Below are positions 1-6,820 of a stretch of 12,874 nt of DNA, piece by piece. A program made the position numbers and the translations under genes. Within the stretch, counting starts at the first letter, position 1. Each line of letters starts with the position of its first letter. The stretch covers positions 1 to 12,874 of the forward strand of contig WRFF01000035.1 of the NCBI GenBank assembly GCA_009778945.1, written 5' to 3'. The notes under the pieces are model-generated. The model was not told where the DNA came from. It did not search any database and worked only from the letters and a program-made list of their open reading frames with translations. This stretch comes from Clostridiales bacterium. GTDB taxonomy: Bacteria; Bacillota; Clostridia; Peptostreptococcales; Anaerovoracaceae.

Positions 1-456
1 AAGCCCGCCGGTAAGCGACCCGTCCCCGATCACACAGACGACGTGAAAATCCTCGCCGCGGATCGTCCTCGCTTCCGCGATCCCCATCGCCGCCGAAACC
101 GATGTGCTTGCGTGCCCGGTATTGAAGACGTCCGACGGATGCTCTCCGGTCTTGGGAAAACCCGAAATCCCTCCATAGCAACGCAGTTTTTCAAAACCTG
201 CCGCGCGCCCCGTCAGGATCTTGTGCACATAAATTTGATGGCCGACGTCCCAGACGATTCTGTCACGGGAGACATCGAAGGCGCGGTGCAGCGCCACCGT
301 CAGTTCCACGACGCCGAGATTGGACGCCAGATGCCCGCCCGTGCGCGAAACCTGCGAGATGAGAAAATCCCGGATATCGTAGGTCAGGAGTTCAAGCTCC
401 CGCTCGTTCATCCGGTGGATATGTTCCTGAAAATCTGTCTGTTTAAAATCCATCAT
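1..456 (-). CDS. dxs: 1-deoxy-D-xylulose-5-phosphate synthase, N-terminal part (cut by window edge)
   Basis: Encodes the thiamine diphosphate enzyme that condenses pyruvate and glyceraldehyde 3-phosphate, the first step of the MEP isoprenoid pathway, in the cytoplasm. The 152 codons present give the typical DXS N-terminus: TGGHLASNLGVVELT (about residues 39-53, with H42), WDVGHQ (69-74, H73), the GGISGFPK stretch (95-102), GHAST (114-118), and the ThDP/Mg-binding GDGSLTGG (144-151, D145). The gene runs off the left edge, so about three quarters of the protein is outside the window. The first ATG (456-454) overlaps the ispA stop as ATGA, and a GGAG lies 11 nt upstream. A second ATG follows directly at 453. 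The 4-nt overlap suggests translational coupling with ispA, which uses isoprenoid units made by this pathway. No internal stops or frameshifts are visible. Confidence 0.96.
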   Translation of the reverse strand, partial: MMDFKQTDFQEHIHRMNERELELLTYDIRDFLISQVSRTGGHLASNLGVVELTVALHRAFDVSRDRIVWDVGHQIYVHKILTGRAAGFEKLRCYGGISGFPKTGEHPSDVFNTGHASTSVSAAMGIAEARTIRGEDFHVVCVIGDGSLTGGL

Positions 457-1355
457 TTAATGCGTTTCTCCAAAGACTGCGCCAGTTCCAGCAGGGATTC
501 ACGCGCGCCGTCGTTACCAGGGCACTCTAAAAGCGCGTCTTTCGCACGCGCCGTAAGCGCGCGGACCTGTTCGCGCGAAGCATCCGCGCCATACAGCGCC
601 GGCCAGGTCGCCTTTCTGAGTTTTGCGTCCATGCCGGCGGCTTTCCCCATTTCCGCCGCGTCGCCTTCCGCGTCCAAAAGATCGTCCATGATCTGAAACG
701 CAAGGCCCAAGGATTCCCCGTAGAGAGAAAGCCAAGAAACCGCGTCCTCAGATGCGCCCGCAAGACAGGCGCCGGCCGCCGCCGCCGCACGGAACAGCGC
801 CGCCGTCTTATTTCGGTGGATGAAGTCCAATAATTCCACGGAAACCGTCTGCCCCTCGGCTTCCATATCTGCGATCTGTCCCGCGACCATGCCGCGGCAG
901 CCGCAGGCGGCCGCAATCCGGGCGCCCGCGCGGATATGGCGGCGGAGCCGCTCCGGATCGCCAAGCGACTCGGCCAGGTCCTCCGCAATCCGCTCAAACG
1001 CGGCGGAGAGCAGGCCGTCGCCTGCGAGGATGGCAATCCCTTCGCCGAAGACTTTGTGGTTTGTTGGGACGCCGCGCCGCAGGTCGTCGTCGTCCATCGC
1101 GGGCAGGTCGTCGTGAATCAGCGAATAAGTATGCACATATTCGATAGCACAGGCGAAAGGCAGCGCCTCCGACACGTCCCCGCCCAAAAAATCGCACGAG
1201 AGAAGAAGAAGTACGGGCCGCAGCCGTTTTCCCGGCGCGGAGAGCGTATAGCGCATCGCGTCTTCCAGCGTACGCGCGCGGCCGTCGACCTTTGGCAGCA
1301 TCGCGGCGAGATGCGCTTCCGTAAGCGCCCGGAAATCCTCGATCTGCGCGCTCAT
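453..1355 (-). CDS. ispA: Farnesyl diphosphate synthase (IspA-type polyprenyl synthetase)
   Basis: Head-to-tail prenyl chain elongation: joins IPP to DMAPP/GPP to give farnesyl diphosphate, the precursor of undecaprenyl carrier lipid and quinone side chains. The 300-residue length is normal. Visible landmarks are GKRLRP (42-47, substrate diphosphate binding), the first Asp-rich motif DDLPAMD (82-88) preceded by HTYSLIH, and the second, DDLLD (224-228), preceded by FQIM. The residues just before the first Asp-rich motif closely resemble E. coli IspA (HAYSLIHDDLPAMDDDDLRRG), which favours farnesyl over longer products; chain length cannot be proved from sequence. LRKATWPALYG (246-256) matches the usual K-(S/A)-T-(Y/W)-P region after the second motif. 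The start overlaps the xseB stop by 4 nt (ATGA), and the end overlaps dxs by 4 nt, so it sits inside an xseA-xseB-ispA-dxs operon. Confidence 0.96.
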   Translation of the reverse strand: MSAQIEDFRALTEAHLAAMLPKVDGRARTLEDAMRYTLSAPGKRLRPVLLLLSCDFLGGDVSEALPFACAIEYVHTYSLIHDDLPAMDDDDLRRGVPTNHKVFGEGIAILAGDGLLSAAFERIAEDLAESLGDPERLRRHIRAGARIAAACGCRGMVAGQIADMEAEGQTVSVELLDFIHRNKTAALFRAAAAAGACLAGASEDAVSWLSLYGESLGLAFQIMDDLLDAEGDAAEMGKAAGMDAKLRKATWPALYGADASREQVRALTARAKDALLECPGNDGARESLLELAQSLEKRIK

Positions 1356-1579
1356 CGCTCTGTCTCCGCGCCTTCCTCGATCACGAGGACGCGGCGTTCG
1401 GCGTCTTCAAGCAATGTTTTGCACCGCTGATAATACCGCAGCCCGTCCTCATAGAGCGCAATGGCGTCCTCGAGCGGGACGTCCTCGCGCGACAACGATT
1501 CCGACAAGTCTTCCAGGCGCGAAAGCGCGTCTTCAAATTTCAAATCTTCCGCTGCTGCGTTTTTTTCACTTGTTTTCAT
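1352..1579 (-). CDS. xseB: Exodeoxyribonuclease VII small subunit
   Basis: Small regulatory subunit of exonuclease VII, which degrades single-stranded DNA in both directions together with XseA. The protein is 75 residues, within the usual 60-85. It has the family pattern: a charged N-terminus, then FEDALSRLEDLSESL (residues 15-29), a short break containing VPLEDAIALYEDG (34-46), and a second amphipathic helix, YYQRCKTLLEDAERRV (49-64). The start codon overlaps the xseA stop as ATGA at 1579-1576, with GGA 8 nt upstream. The stop overlaps the ispA start in the same way. This spacing ties expression of both nuclease subunits together. The acidic, helical composition is normal for the family. Confidence 0.95.
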   Translation of the reverse strand: MKTSEKNAAAEDLKFEDALSRLEDLSESLSREDVPLEDAIALYEDGLRYYQRCKTLLEDAERRVLVIEEGAETER

Positions 1580-2811
1580 TTTATCGTTCCTTTCGCCGCT
1601 CTCAATTCCGGAGCGCCGCAGATACGCGCCCGCGCGCGTCCGTCCGCGAAGCGCAGGAAAACCTGCTCTTCCGCCCGCAGGGACGCTGCCTTTGTAACAG
1701 GCTTACCGCCCTCTCCCGCTACAATCGCGTAACCTTTGGAGAGCAGGTTCAGGGGATTCAGCAATTCAAGGCGCTCCCCTGCCCGGGAGACGCGGTTCCC
1801 GGCGCGCTCCATGCGCAGGCGCAGCACGCCTGTGAGGGCATTTTTCCGAAGCGCATACACGGCTTCCCGCTGCCGCTCGATCCGCTCCGTAAGGCGCGCG
1901 CGCTGGCGGGCGGGGTCGCCTGCGGTTACCCTCAGCGCGCAGGCGCGCAGGCGCCGGGAAAGCCCGTCCCGAAGCGCCGCATACAGCGCTTCCGTGTCTT
2001 CCGCCAGTTCTTCCGTATCCGGCACGGCCAGCATCGCCGCCGCCGTCGGCGTCTCCGCACGCAGATCGGCGGTAAAATCCGCAATTGTAAAATCCGTTTC
2101 GTGCCCGACCGCGGAGATGACCGGGATCTTTGACGCGTAGATTGCGTCCGCGACGATCCTTTCGTTGAACGCCCAAAGATCTTCGGGGCTTCCGCCTCCG
2201 CGCCCGGTGATCAGCACATCTGTGTCCGGGAAGCGTTCGTTTACCTCCCGGATGCGCCCTGCGATCATGGCCGCCGCGCCGTCTCCCTGTACAAGGGTGG
2301 GAAAGATGCGGATAGTCACCACACGGTTCCTCGTTGTGAGGATTTTCACCATATCCTCTACAGCCGCGCCCGATGCGGAAGTCACAAGGGCGATCTGCCG
2401 CGGGAACGGCGGGATCGGGCGTTTTCGCGCGGGATCGAAATACCCGCGGGCCGCAAGCAGCGCTTTGCGCTCTTCAAAGGCCTGGGACAGCGCGCCTACG
2501 CCGTCGCGCTTCAGTGTCCGGATATTGACCGAATAGGTGCCGTACGGCTCGTAGACGCTGAGATAGCCTTCGCAGACGACCTGCATGCCGTTTTCCGGCA
2601 TGAAATCAAGCCGGGAGAGGATGCCGGCGGGCAGGAAGCAGGAGACACGCGCGCGGTCATCTTTCAGATTGAAAAACCCATGCCCGGAATCATGCCGCTT
2701 GAAACCGACGATCTCACCGGCAATCAGCAGATCCGACAGCGCACCGTCCGAAGCGAGCACACGGCTGACATAGGCGTTCAATTGACTGACACGAATCGGT
2801 TTTCTTGCCAC
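1576..2811 (-). CDS. xseA: Exodeoxyribonuclease VII large subunit (GTG start)
   Basis: Catalytic subunit of exonuclease VII, a Mg-independent single-strand DNA exonuclease used in repair and recombination. The chosen start gives 411 residues, normal for the family. Residues 5-100 form the OB-fold domain (SQLNAYVSRVL, then GEIVGF and GHGFFNLKDD). The catalytic domain follows, with ALVTSASGAAVEDM, then GRGGGSPEDLWAFN, and VGHETDFTIADFTADLRA with its conserved H and D. A coiled C-terminal region includes LLSKGYAIV. The GTG at 2811 is preceded by a strong GGAGG (2821-2817) with a 5-nt gap, and VARKPIRVSQLN matches family N-termini. An in-frame ATG at 2931 would add 40 residues unlike XseA and would run into the repeat element, so it was rejected. 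A 469-bp non-coding stretch separates it from the gene upstream, so it probably has its own promoter. Confidence 0.95.
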   Translation of the reverse strand: MARKPIRVSQLNAYVSRVLASDGALSDLLIAGEIVGFKRHDSGHGFFNLKDDRARVSCFLPAGILSRLDFMPENGMQVVCEGYLSVYEPYGTYSVNIRTLKRDGVGALSQAFEERKALLAARGYFDPARKRPIPPFPRQIALVTSASGAAVEDMVKILTTRNRVVTIRIFPTLVQGDGAAAMIAGRIREVNERFPDTDVLITGRGGGSPEDLWAFNERIVADAIYASKIPVISAVGHETDFTIADFTADLRAETPTAAAMLAVPDTEELAEDTEALYAALRDGLSRRLRACALRVTAGDPARQRARLTERIERQREAVYALRKNALTGVLRLRMERAGNRVSRAGERLELLNPLNLLSKGYAIVAGEGGKPVTKAASLRAEEQVFLRFADGRARARICGAPELRAAKGTIK

Positions 2812-2816
2812 AATTA

Positions 2817-2821
2817 CCTCC
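2817..2821 (-). promoter_or_regulatory. Ribosome binding site of xseA
   Basis: GGAGG, read on the minus strand, ends 5 nt before the GTG at 2811. It settles the start of xseA on a non-ATG codon. Confidence 0.8.
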
Positions 2822-2828
2822 AAATATA

Positions 2829-2834
2829 TAGTAT
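2829..2834 (-). promoter_or_regulatory. Possible -10 box for the xseA operon
   Basis: TATACT on the minus strand, with a weak GTGCCA (4 of 6 matches to TTGACA) 17 nt upstream inside the repeat end. Transcription would start near 2822, leaving a leader of only about 11 nt that begins at the Shine-Dalgarno sequence. An overlapping CCAGA-N9-TCTGG hairpin (2836-2854) could also affect it. This is the best candidate in the gap, but it is weak. Confidence 0.3.
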
Positions 2835-2960
2835 ACCAGATGGGGACGGTCTGGCACGGAGATATTCTTCTCAAAACCCTCTTGCCCTTCCAGGTGAGGG
2901 ATCTTGATATCGGGTTTTTGAACTTCCGCAAAATGGAGCAAAATCAATTGTGGATTGCGG

Positions 2961-3004
2961 CAATTGTCACTAAATAACAAAAAAAATGTCAATAGTGACA
3001 ATTT
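2961..3004. repeat. Inverted-repeat unit 1 of 3 (12-20-12)
   Basis: Arms at 2961-2972 and 2993-3004 pair over 11 bp (AATTGTCACTA with TAGTGACAATT), with exactly 20 nt between the 12-nt arms. The spacer is A-rich. The core pair TGTCAC...GTGACA spans 36 nt. Confidence 0.8.
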
Positions 3005-3042
3005 CTCTTTGTTTTTGTTCATTTTGATTGCTTAAATCGGGC

Positions 3043-3086
3043 AAATTGTCACTATATAGCTAATATTTCTCTTATCGTGACAATAT
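3043..3086. repeat. Inverted-repeat unit 2 of 3 (12-20-12)
   Basis: Arms at 3043-3054 (AAATTGTCACTA) and 3075-3086 (TCGTGACAATAT), again with a 20-nt spacer and a 36-nt TGTCAC-to-GTGACA span. The central 8 bp (ATTGTCAC/GTGACAAT) pair perfectly. This is the most diverged of the three units. Confidence 0.75.
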
Positions 3087-3094
3087 GGGACGAG

Positions 3095-3138
3095 AAATTG
3101 TCACTATGCGTGGGTTTTTTGCTTTTTAGTGACAATTT
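3095..3138. repeat. Inverted-repeat unit 3 of 3 (12-20-12)
   Basis: Arms at 3095-3106 (AAATTGTCACTA) and 3127-3138 (TAGTGACAATTT) pair perfectly over all 12 bp, with a 20-nt spacer and a 36-nt core span. This is the best-preserved unit. Single unpaired GTGACA cores follow at 3168-3173 and 3256-3261. Confidence 0.82.
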
Positions 3139-3280
3139 GTAAAAAATCAACATGTTTCTTCGTTTTCGTGACATTTTTGCTTAGGGAAGTACTGCTTCTT
3201 TAATCAGCGCTTCCTTGGAATCTGACTTGAGAAGAATACAAAGAAAACGCCAAATGTGACAAAATCAGACCGTCCCCCTT

Positions 3281-3952
3281 TTAGTATTTGCCGGGTACGC
3301 CCGCTGTCCAGGTCGTGTCGATCTTCTCTTTGTTTTTGAACGTCAAAACGCCCTTTCCGTCGAATTTTCCCGCAAGGAAGCCGCCCTGGTAGGACCAGCC
3401 GCCCGCATCGCGGTAGCTGCCCGTCCCGGACGCAAGGCCGTCTTTGAACCCTCCTTTATAGACGCTTCCGTCCTTCCATGTAAAAGTGCCGGCGCCGGTT
3501 ACAGCGCCTTCCGTCCATACGCCGGCGTAGTTCCATCCTTTCGGGTTTGTCAGCGTCCCCGTTCCCGCGATTACTCCGGCACTGAATTTTCCCTTATACA
3601 CAGCGCCGCCCTTCGCGGTCAACTGACCTTCTCCGTCCGGTTTCCCGTCCTGAAACTCCCCTTTATAAACCCAGCCGGCCTTTGCCGTATAGGTGCCGCT
3701 GCCCGCAAAGACGCCCTGATCAAAATGGCCCTCATACCGGTCGCCGTTCTGCAGGATGATCGCGCCGTCGCCCACAAGGCTGCCGTCTTTGAGCGTTCCG
3801 GTAAGCGTATCGCCAAAGCTGTCTTTCGCCCCCGTCACCTGTTTGTCCGTGTTCAAAGAGATCACGCCGAACGCGTGCAGCGCACAGACGGCCATGAGGA
3901 CCGTGATCAGGATGCCAATCGGTATTTTCAAAGCGGAAAGCCAGCGCATCAT
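3281..3952 (-). CDS. Membrane-anchored MORN-repeat protein
   Basis: Function is not known. The 223-residue protein has a short basic N-terminus, one membrane segment (about 10-32, PIGILITVLMAVCALHAFGV), a short linker, then a run of MORN repeats to the end. Six clear repeats of 22-24 residues begin near 72, 95, 118, 141, 164 and 187 (YEGHF, YKGEF, YKGKF, YAGVW, YKGGF, YQGGF, each followed by G-x-G), with a degenerate one at about 50-70. A single N-terminal anchor would place the repeats outside the membrane; the topology is inferred. The start at 3952 overlaps the acyltransferase stop as ATGA. A longer in-frame ATG at 4009 lies inside the upstream gene and adds an unlikely Gly/Glu-rich leader. 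The coupling suggests that it works with the acyltransferase, for example as an envelope-facing scaffold. MORN proteins bind lipids or partner proteins elsewhere, so this is only a guide. Confidence 0.85.
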   Translation of the reverse strand: MMRWLSALKIPIGILITVLMAVCALHAFGVISLNTDKQVTGAKDSFGDTLTGTLKDGSLVGDGAIILQNGDRYEGHFDQGVFAGSGTYTAKAGWVYKGEFQDGKPDGEGQLTAKGGAVYKGKFSAGVIAGTGTLTNPKGWNYAGVWTEGAVTGAGTFTWKDGSVYKGGFKDGLASGTGSYRDAGGWSYQGGFLAGKFDGKGVLTFKNKEKIDTTWTAGVPGKY

Positions 3953-5910
3953 TGTTTTTCCGGCTTCGCCGGCCCCTTCTCCGCCGCCTTTATTGCCTGC
4001 GCCACGCAATTCGCATAGAGCTGGCGGCTGTTCTGCGTATCCATATGGATGCCGTCCGGCGCCAGTTCATCCGTATGCTGCTTAATGAGCGTATTCCAGT
4101 CCGCGACCGTGACATAGTCAAACTGCTTCGCCAGATCGCGGCAAAACTGCGCGCCCGCCTCCATATAGTCCTTTCCGTACGGCGTGACCAGGATAATCTT
4201 ATGCCCCGGCGGTATTTTATCGATCGCCACATAGGTCGCGCCCACGGTCCACTCCTGATAATTTGTAAACAACGCGAGCACGACGTATTCGCCGAGCTGC
4301 CCCTTCTGATTGTATTGATCGATCATATCCGGCGCGGCGCCCATATTGCGGGATTCCTTCGCATCAATGATCGCGTCGGGCCCGAGCGTCGCCTGCAGCG
4401 CCTCGGCTGCGCCGAGCGTCACGCTGTCGCCGAAAACGGTCACCTTGACGTCCGAACCCGGCGGGGCGACGGGCACGATTTCCGTTCCGTCCCCTCCCGT
4501 AGGCGCGGCGGCGGCAGGCGCAAGCAAGCCTAAGGGATCCGCAGCTTCGCGCGCCGCCCGCTCGGACGGCGATTCCGGAAGCTTGTCAGCCTGCCCGTGC
4601 AGCCCGACGGGATTCAACGCAAGCGCTTGCAAATAAGCGTTATAAGCGCTCATCTGCTGCGTATTCAGGAGCTGTTGCTGCTGTTCGTAATCCGCCTGGA
4701 TCTGCGTTTTCGGCGGCGCCGAAGCGACAGCCAGACAGGAAAACCCGATCGCAATGGCGCAGGCGGCCGTCAGAACGCGCGCGCCGCGGCGCGGACCCCG
4801 GGACACCGCCCGCCGTTCGGGCGCTGCGATCGGGCGCTGTTCGAAGAAACGGAAGGAAACTTCCGCGAGCGCGATTGAAACGATCAGCGAAAGAACCACG
4901 ATCACGGCGAGCGGCGTGCGCGCGGGGAAAGGCCCCGCGCCCGTCTCTCCCCATTGTTTCATGAGAATGAAGACCGGCCAGTGAAATAGATAGAGGCTGT
5001 ACGAACGCCGCCCGACGAGCGCGACGAGGCGGATCTCCCGAAACCAAACGAAGCGCTGCAGGCAGAGGATGGCGTACAGGATCAGCGTCGTCAAACCGGC
5101 GGCCGCGAGCAGGCCCCAGTGATAGGTCGTAAGCGCCGAAAAGCTCAGGGCCCGCGACAGGACGATGATGAGTACGACAGAGACGGCGATCGCCGGAACG
5201 GCGATCACCGGCGCCAGTTCCTTTTTTGGCGTCCGCATCCCGGTGAGAAGCCCGAGCGCGGAACCGGCGAGCAGCGAATACCCGCGGGAGGTCGTCGCAT
5301 AATACGCCGGCGAAGGGTCGCCGCCGCCGCCGACCAGTGTCTGCATATGGATATAGGCCAGCACGGCGAGTATGCCGCAGCCAATGAGCAGAATACGGCG
5401 AATGCGCGCTTCGTCCGCCCCCCTCTTTGTGCCGATAAAGAAAGCCAGAAAGACGAGGAGGCCCCAGCCGAGGTAGTATTGCATTTCGACGCCGAGCGCC
5501 CAGGTGTGCACAAACAGATGCGGCAGGAATTGCTGCTCATAAGACGCGCCGACAGCGATTTCATAATAGTTTGTGACCCAGCCGAAAACGGCGGCGGCCT
5601 GATTGCCGATCCCGACGCGCAGGTCGGGCGAAACGAGCAGCGCGAGCGCGAGCGTGACGGCCACCATAAAGGCCGCGGCCGGCAGCAGCCGCCGTACGCG
5701 CCGGGCAAAAAACCCGATCAGGTCAATGCTGCGTTTGCGTTCATATTCCTTTACAAAGAGCGCCGTGATCAGAAATCCGGTGATGGCAAAAAACAGGTCG
5801 ACGCCGAGAAAACCGGCGGGCATAATGTTCGGCAGGTAGTGATAGAGGATGACCAGAACGACACCCACGGTGCGAAGGGAATTTACGCCGCGAATCTGGC
5901 CGAGATTCAT
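3949..5910 (-). CDS. Integral membrane acyltransferase (AT3) with C-terminal SGNH domain, OafA/OatA-like
   Basis: Likely transfers acetyl or acyl groups to a cell-envelope glycan (peptidoglycan or another surface polymer); the substrate cannot be read from sequence. The protein has 653 residues. The N-terminal acyltransferase-3 domain (about 4-395) has many membrane segments and the family marks LRTVGVVLVILYH (12-24, catalytic-type H24), GFLGVDLFFAITGFLIT (33-49), RRVRRLLPA (70-78), HTWALGVEMQYY (135-146) and SYSLYLFHWP (303-312). A Gln-rich then Ala/Pro-rich linker (about 401-486) leads to an SGNH hydrolase-like domain with GDSVTLG (494-500, Ser496), TN (549-550) and DGIH (619-622). Block III reads LFTNYQ rather than the more usual GTN. 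The start overlaps nusB by 4 nt and the stop overlaps the MORN gene by 4 nt. Its position between nusB and xseA is unusual. Confidence 0.92.
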   Translation of the reverse strand: MNLGQIRGVNSLRTVGVVLVILYHYLPNIMPAGFLGVDLFFAITGFLITALFVKEYERKRSIDLIGFFARRVRRLLPAAAFMVAVTLALALLVSPDLRVGIGNQAAAVFGWVTNYYEIAVGASYEQQFLPHLFVHTWALGVEMQYYLGWGLLVFLAFFIGTKRGADEARIRRILLIGCGILAVLAYIHMQTLVGGGGDPSPAYYATTSRGYSLLAGSALGLLTGMRTPKKELAPVIAVPAIAVSVVLIIVLSRALSFSALTTYHWGLLAAAGLTTLILYAILCLQRFVWFREIRLVALVGRRSYSLYLFHWPVFILMKQWGETGAGPFPARTPLAVIVVLSLIVSIALAEVSFRFFEQRPIAAPERRAVSRGPRRGARVLTAACAIAIGFSCLAVASAPPKTQIQADYEQQQQLLNTQQMSAYNAYLQALALNPVGLHGQADKLPESPSERAAREAADPLGLLAPAAAAPTGGDGTEIVPVAPPGSDVKVTVFGDSVTLGAAEALQATLGPDAIIDAKESRNMGAAPDMIDQYNQKGQLGEYVVLALFTNYQEWTVGATYVAIDKIPPGHKIILVTPYGKDYMEAGAQFCRDLAKQFDYVTVADWNTLIKQHTDELAPDGIHMDTQNSRQLYANCVAQAIKAAEKGPAKPEKQ

Positions 5911-6380
5911 GACAGGCCCCCGCCGGAGGAATCAGGCGCCGCGCCGGGCGCGCGCAGGACGCCGGCAAGCACACCGTTCACAAAAGCCGGCGATTTGTCG
6001 GAGCCATAGGCTTTCGCAAGCTCGACGGCCTCGTTCACGGAGACCTTCGGATCGATTTGGTCCACCCAAAGGATTTCGGCGCAGGCGAGGCGCAAAATCG
6101 CGCGGTCCACGCTCGCCATGCGGTGCACGGCCCATTTGTCGCTGCTTTCGCCCAATATCGCGTCAATCTCCGAAAGATGCGCGCGCACCGCTTCAAACGC
6201 CGCGAGAAAATACGGTAAATCGGGGCCTCCGTCCGCTTCCGCCGGAAAGAGCGATGGCTCGCCAAGAAACAGGTCCCGCGCCGCGTCTGTCCAGTCGCCC
6301 GTGGTCTCCATTTGAAAAAGAAGGCGCATCAGCAACTCCCTCGTTTTCCTGCGATAGTTTTTTTGTTTCGGTCGGCTCAA
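5907..6380 (-). CDS. nusB: Transcription antitermination factor NusB (TTG start)
   Basis: RNA-binding factor that joins NusE (S10) on boxA RNA to support antitermination, mainly of rRNA operons. The protein has 157 residues, slightly longer than usual because of a Gly/Ser-rich tail. NYRRKTRELLMRLLFQME (8-25) corresponds to the family's RRxARExALQxLY N-terminus. The C-terminal half has VDRAILRLACAEIL, VSVNEAVELAKAYG and KSPAFVNGVLAGVL. The start is taken as TTG at 6380: an in-frame TAG lies two codons upstream, and the first in-frame ATG (codon 18) would remove the conserved RRKTRE segment. GGA lies 11 nt before the TTG. The stop overlaps the acyltransferase start by 4 nt. A 44-nt gap separates it from the Asp23 gene, with no clear promoter, so the two are probably co-transcribed. 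Confidence 0.94.
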   Translation of the reverse strand: MSRPKQKNYRRKTRELLMRLLFQMETTGDWTDAARDLFLGEPSLFPAEADGGPDLPYFLAAFEAVRAHLSEIDAILGESSDKWAVHRMASVDRAILRLACAEILWVDQIDPKVSVNEAVELAKAYGSDKSPAFVNGVLAGVLRAPGAAPDSSGGGLS

Positions 6381-6424
6381 TCGCTACGCTTTCCTTGTAT
6401 AAGCCCGGTCCGGCTCTTACAATA

Positions 6425-6814
6425 TCAGTCAATATGCACACCCTGTATGTGTATATTGACCTCCTTCAGTTTGATCTGAACGCTCTGTTTCAGACCATCC
6501 GCAATCTTTTTCTGTACGGTCCAGGCAGTTTCAGGAATAAGCGATCCGAATTCAACGATCAGATAGATATCCAAGGAGATTCCTCCCGCTTCGCTCGTGA
6601 CGCGGATTCCGCGCACACGCCCCTCGCCGCGTGACAGCAGTTCGCGCGTTTTCTGCACGGCGCCGCCGCTGCCGAGACGATAGACACCCGGCACGGAAAG
6701 CGCGGCTTCCGCTGCGTAGGAAGCGATCACCGCCTCCGATACGCGCACCTGCGCAAGCTCTTCCGCTAAGCGATTACCTGCTTCCGCCCCGTTTTCTTCC
6801 ATGGTTTGCGCCAT
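6425..6814 (-). CDS. Asp23/Gls24 family envelope stress response protein
   Basis: Member of the DUF322/Asp23 family, small cytoplasmic or membrane-associated proteins linked to cell-envelope homeostasis in Firmicutes; the biochemical role is not settled. The protein has 129 residues. Family features are VRVSEAVIASYAAEAALSVPGV (about 23-44), GVY followed by a Gly-rich loop, RGIRVTSEAGGISLDIYLIVEFG (68-90) and the C-terminal QKKIADGLKQSVQ and VNIHIQGVHI. The ATG at 6814 sits 6 nt after a TATAAT box, so the transcript would be almost leaderless. A second ATG four codons on (6802) has no better ribosome binding site. An Asp23 gene just upstream of nusB is the usual clostridial order; the companion membrane genes often found beside it in other species (such as amaP) are absent. 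Confidence 0.92.
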   Translation of the reverse strand: MAQTMEENGAEAGNRLAEELAQVRVSEAVIASYAAEAALSVPGVYRLGSGGAVQKTRELLSRGEGRVRGIRVTSEAGGISLDIYLIVEFGSLIPETAWTVQKKIADGLKQSVQIKLKEVNIHIQGVHID

Positions 6815-6820
6815 GATAGT

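Larger units (their letters stand above)
2842..3277. repeat. REP-like repeat element bounded by 12-bp perfect inverted repeats
   Basis: GGGGACGGTCTG at 2842-2853 is repeated perfectly inverted at 3266-3277. The 436 bp so defined fills the whole junction between the MORN gene (stop 4 bp outside the right end) and the xseA start region. The inside is much richer in A and T than the flanking genes and carries at least eight TGTCAC/GTGACA cores (2965, 2995, 3047, 3077, 3099, 3129, 3168 and 3256). No gene is convincing: a minus-strand reading frame of 102 codons crosses the repeats but has no recognisable product. The association of GGGGACGGT with TGTCAC cores resembles REP-type repeats of Firmicutes linked to Y1 (RAYT) transposases. 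That link is an inference. No clear target-site duplication was found. Confidence 0.65.

Noticed and set aside
2812..2931. Forty-codon N-terminal extension of xseA to an upstream ATG
   Set aside because: The added residues are unlike XseA, they cover the repeat boundary, and a strong GGAGG sits properly before the GTG at 2811.
2714..3022. Minus-strand frame of 102 codons across the repeat element
   Set aside because: It overlaps the xseA start, runs through the inverted repeats, has no recognisable domain and no convincing ribosome site.
2961..3174. CRISPR array
   Set aside because: The repeats are short, alternate in orientation and have unequal distances between units; there are no cas genes.
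3953..4009. Longer MORN protein start at 4009
   Set aside because: The extra residues are Gly/Glu-rich and come from the end of the acyltransferase gene; the ATGA overlap at 3952 matches the style of the neighbouring genes.
5119..6009. Long plus-strand frame opposite the acyltransferase
   Set aside because: It is a GC-rich shadow with highly charged, low-complexity translation, while the minus-strand frame has clear AT3 motifs. Other long plus-strand frames opposite dxs, ispA, xseA, the CNNM gene and the GGGtGRT gene were dropped for the same reason.
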